The notes beneath the pieces are model-generated. The model ran no database searches. It was not told the origin of the DNA and was given only the letters and a program-made list of their open reading frames with translations. 8,173 nucleotides of DNA from NCBI GenBank assembly GCA_003455235.1, contig DMRT01000346.1, positions 1 to 8,173 on the forward strand, read 5' to 3'. Positions 6,573-8,173 of the stretch are shown one piece after another (positions within the stretch are counted from its first letter, which is position 1; each line of letters starts with the position of its first letter). This DNA is from Chitinophagaceae bacterium. Its GTDB lineage: Bacteria; Bacteroidota; Bacteroidia; Chitinophagales; Chitinophagaceae. The translations under genes and the position numbers were made by a program.

Positions 6573-8173
6573 CTACAGGGTTAAACTAAGCGAGCCGTTG
6601 CGGCGGCGGGGTGTTGAATTCACCCGTACCGAACTACCCAGCAACCCCCCGGCACCAATCCGTACTTCACCGGTGATGCGCTGGTTATTGCTATAGCCCA
6701 CCACATAATCTACCCGGAACAGCTTCAGGATGTTCTCCAGGCCTACAAATCCTTCAATGAAGTGGTTGTGCTTGTTTACGTAAAACGCATTGCTGCCGGC
6801 CACCAGGTTCCAGTTGAGCCTACGGAAGAGCGGAATCTTATTGGTGAGCAGCCCGTTGAAATGGTGTTCAATATGCCCGAATGAAAAGAAGGGTTCTGTA
6901 TTGCTGTTATGGTAATAAGGAGCCAGCTGGAAACTGTTCACGTATTCGCTGGCGGCCGTAGAACGGTTACCGTTGAAGTGCTGAAAATCCTGGATAAACA
7001 CCGATTGGTGATTGATGAATCCGCCGATGCCCAGTTTGTATTTGAACGTGCCTGCCAGTTTGAGGTTCACCGCATCTGCCACACTAAAACGCCATTTGGC
7101 AAAATTGGCATCGCTGCCAAACACATTCTTGATGCCCATGGTATAGTTAATACTGAATGTAGGATATTTTGAACCCAGCGACATCTTGCGGTTGGGATAC
7201 TGGATATAACGCTGGCCCGGGCGGAAACTCATGTCCAAACTAAGCACCAGGGCCTTGTTGGGAGCAAAGTACTGAACAGGTATACTGTCGACGGGGTAAT
7301 TGGGTGAAATATTTTTCAGGTTGCTTTTAAAGAAGGTAAAGTCGGTGGTATTGTCCAGTTGTCTCCTGTCTTCAAACAATGCGCCCACGGCGAGGCGGAA
7401 ACCGCTTTCAAAACGTTTGCTGAAACCCACGGAAACAAAATAGTTTTCATAGATCTTCAGGAAATTATCACCCCACAGCAATGTGCTGATCGCATTGTTC
7501 AGGGGCAGCATCTGGCTTTGTTTATTGTACTGGCTTACCCGTTTACCACCGCCGAGTTCCAGGCTCTGGCGTTTTATCTTTTTATCCGCATCCCAGTCGC
7601 GGGTGCGGAAAACAAGCGAAGCCCAGGCATTAAGGTGAGTATTATTGAACCCATACCGGATATTTGGTTCAAACGAAATATTGGTCTTCAGTTTATCAAA
7701 ATGTTTGTCGAAGTACATATTCAGGTTTGCCACCAGCCCTTCCACTGTGTTGTATTCAAGTCCCTTAACCAATGACTCAATACCCCACCGGTAGGTGTTG
7801 GTTTTACTGTAATGCGTACGGTGAATGCCCTTCCAGAAAATATTAAGCGGCTTTATTTTTCCCTGTTTCTTTTTCAATGAGTCAACAGAGGACTGGCTGA
7901 GCAGGGAATCCTTGCGCACTTCAAACAGGCTGTCTTTCACTTCATAATCCATGCGTTCTTCCACTTCCAGCGGAACCGGCCGGATGGTATCCCAGTATTC
8001 TTTCGAACGTTTGTTCACCGCGGTATCATACCGGATGATCACGTTGTTAAACCGGTTCTTTGCAAACACCGGGTTGATCGCATAGTTCGAATATACGGTT
8101 ACAAAATTCCCGATGGCATCAATGCCGAATTGTTTAAAGCTGAAATGGATGAGCTGGTTCTTGGTGCGCCATA
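6573..8173 (-). CDS. DUF5686-type outer-membrane protein, C-terminal part (5' end of gene outside window)
   Basis: The frame is open from the window edge to TAG at 6573-6575, giving 532 visible residues; the GTG at 8069 is an internal Val, because in-frame coding continues upstream of it (SNYAINP then VFAKNRF). It resembles the large Bacteroidota family with an N-terminal carboxypeptidase-like regulatory domain followed by DUF5686, usually around 800 residues, so roughly the last two thirds are seen. RSKEYWDTIRPVPL (55-68 of the visible part) followed by a DS-rich charged stretch is typical as I remember the family. From about residue 120 on, the sequence is a long series of alternating aromatic/polar segments, such as LNAWASLVFRTRDW and PTFSINYTMGIKNVFG. 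These look like strands of an outer-membrane beta-barrel. The molecular function is not known to me. It ends GSLSLTL, without the terminal aromatic residue common in barrels. The spacer to trhO (6415-6572) suggests a separate unit. Confidence 0.82.
   Translation of the reverse strand, partial: WRTKNQLIHFSFKQFGIDAIGNFVTVYSNYAINPVFAKNRFNNVIIRYDTAVNKRSKEYWDTIRPVPLEVEERMDYEVKDSLFEVRKDSLLSQSSVDSLKKKQGKIKPLNIFWKGIHRTHYSKTNTYRWGIESLVKGLEYNTVEGLVANLNMYFDKHFDKLKTNISFEPNIRYGFNNTHLNAWASLVFRTRDWDADKKIKRQSLELGGGKRVSQYNKQSQMLPLNNAISTLLWGDNFLKIYENYFVSVGFSKRFESGFRLAVGALFEDRRQLDNTTDFTFFKSNLKNISPNYPVDSIPVQYFAPNKALVLSLDMSFRPGQRYIQYPNRKMSLGSKYPTFSINYTMGIKNVFGSDANFAKWRFSVADAVNLKLAGTFKYKLGIGGFINHQSVFIQDFQHFNGNRSTAASEYVNSFQLAPYYHNSNTEPFFSFGHIEHHFNGLLTNKIPLFRRLNWNLVAGSNAFYVNKHNHFIEGFVGLENILKLFRVDYVVGYSNNQRITGEVRIGAGGLLGSSVRVNSTPRRRNGSLSLTL

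Noticed and set aside
8067..8069. GTG as a start codon for the right-edge gene (498 residues)
   Set aside because: The frame stays open and barrel-like upstream to the window edge, so the gene enters from outside and this GTG is an internal Val codon.

Overview
The window looks like ordinary chromosomal sequence from a member of the Bacteroidota, probably of the Chitinophagaceae type. Three things point there: a TonB-dependent receptor with an N-terminal carboxypeptidase-like regulatory domain, a DUF5686-type outer-membrane protein, and AT-rich intergenic spacers with TAnnTTTG-like -7 elements in place of clear Shine-Dalgarno sequences. The genus assignment is an inference from gene content and style, not from a search.

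Layout. At the left edge (1-1509, minus strand) is the N-terminal 503 residues of a TonB-dependent receptor whose C-terminal barrel runs off the window. A 138-bp AT-rich divergent spacer separates it from purC (1648-2574, plus), which encodes SAICAR synthase of de novo purine synthesis. Eleven bases downstream, starting with TTG, is an exported seven-bladed-propeller protein of the lactonase family (2586-3719, plus). Between this gene and the next, convergent gene lies a long inverted repeat (3731-3811), probably a two-way terminator or a dispersed palindromic element. From 3818 to 5197 (minus) is a six-helix membrane histidine kinase with no response regulator beside it. Upstream of it, also on the minus strand, is trhO (5305-6381), encoding the rhodanese-fold tRNA U34 hydroxylase. 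Before trhO is a leader of about 125 nt that can form two mutually exclusive hairpins, behind a perfect TATATTTG -7 element. The right edge (6573 to the end, minus) is the C-terminal 532 residues of a DUF5686-type outer-membrane protein whose N-terminus lies outside the window.

The genes do not form one pathway. purC and the lactonase gene are probably co-transcribed by spacing. The kinase, trhO and the DUF5686 gene share a strand but have gaps of 107 and 191 bases containing hairpins and promoter-like elements, so they are more likely separate units. No tRNA, rRNA, CRISPR array, insertion sequence or phage gene was seen, and no clearly new multi-gene system. The most notable items are the structured trhO leader, the palindromic intergenic element, and the TTG-started exported lactonase behind purC.
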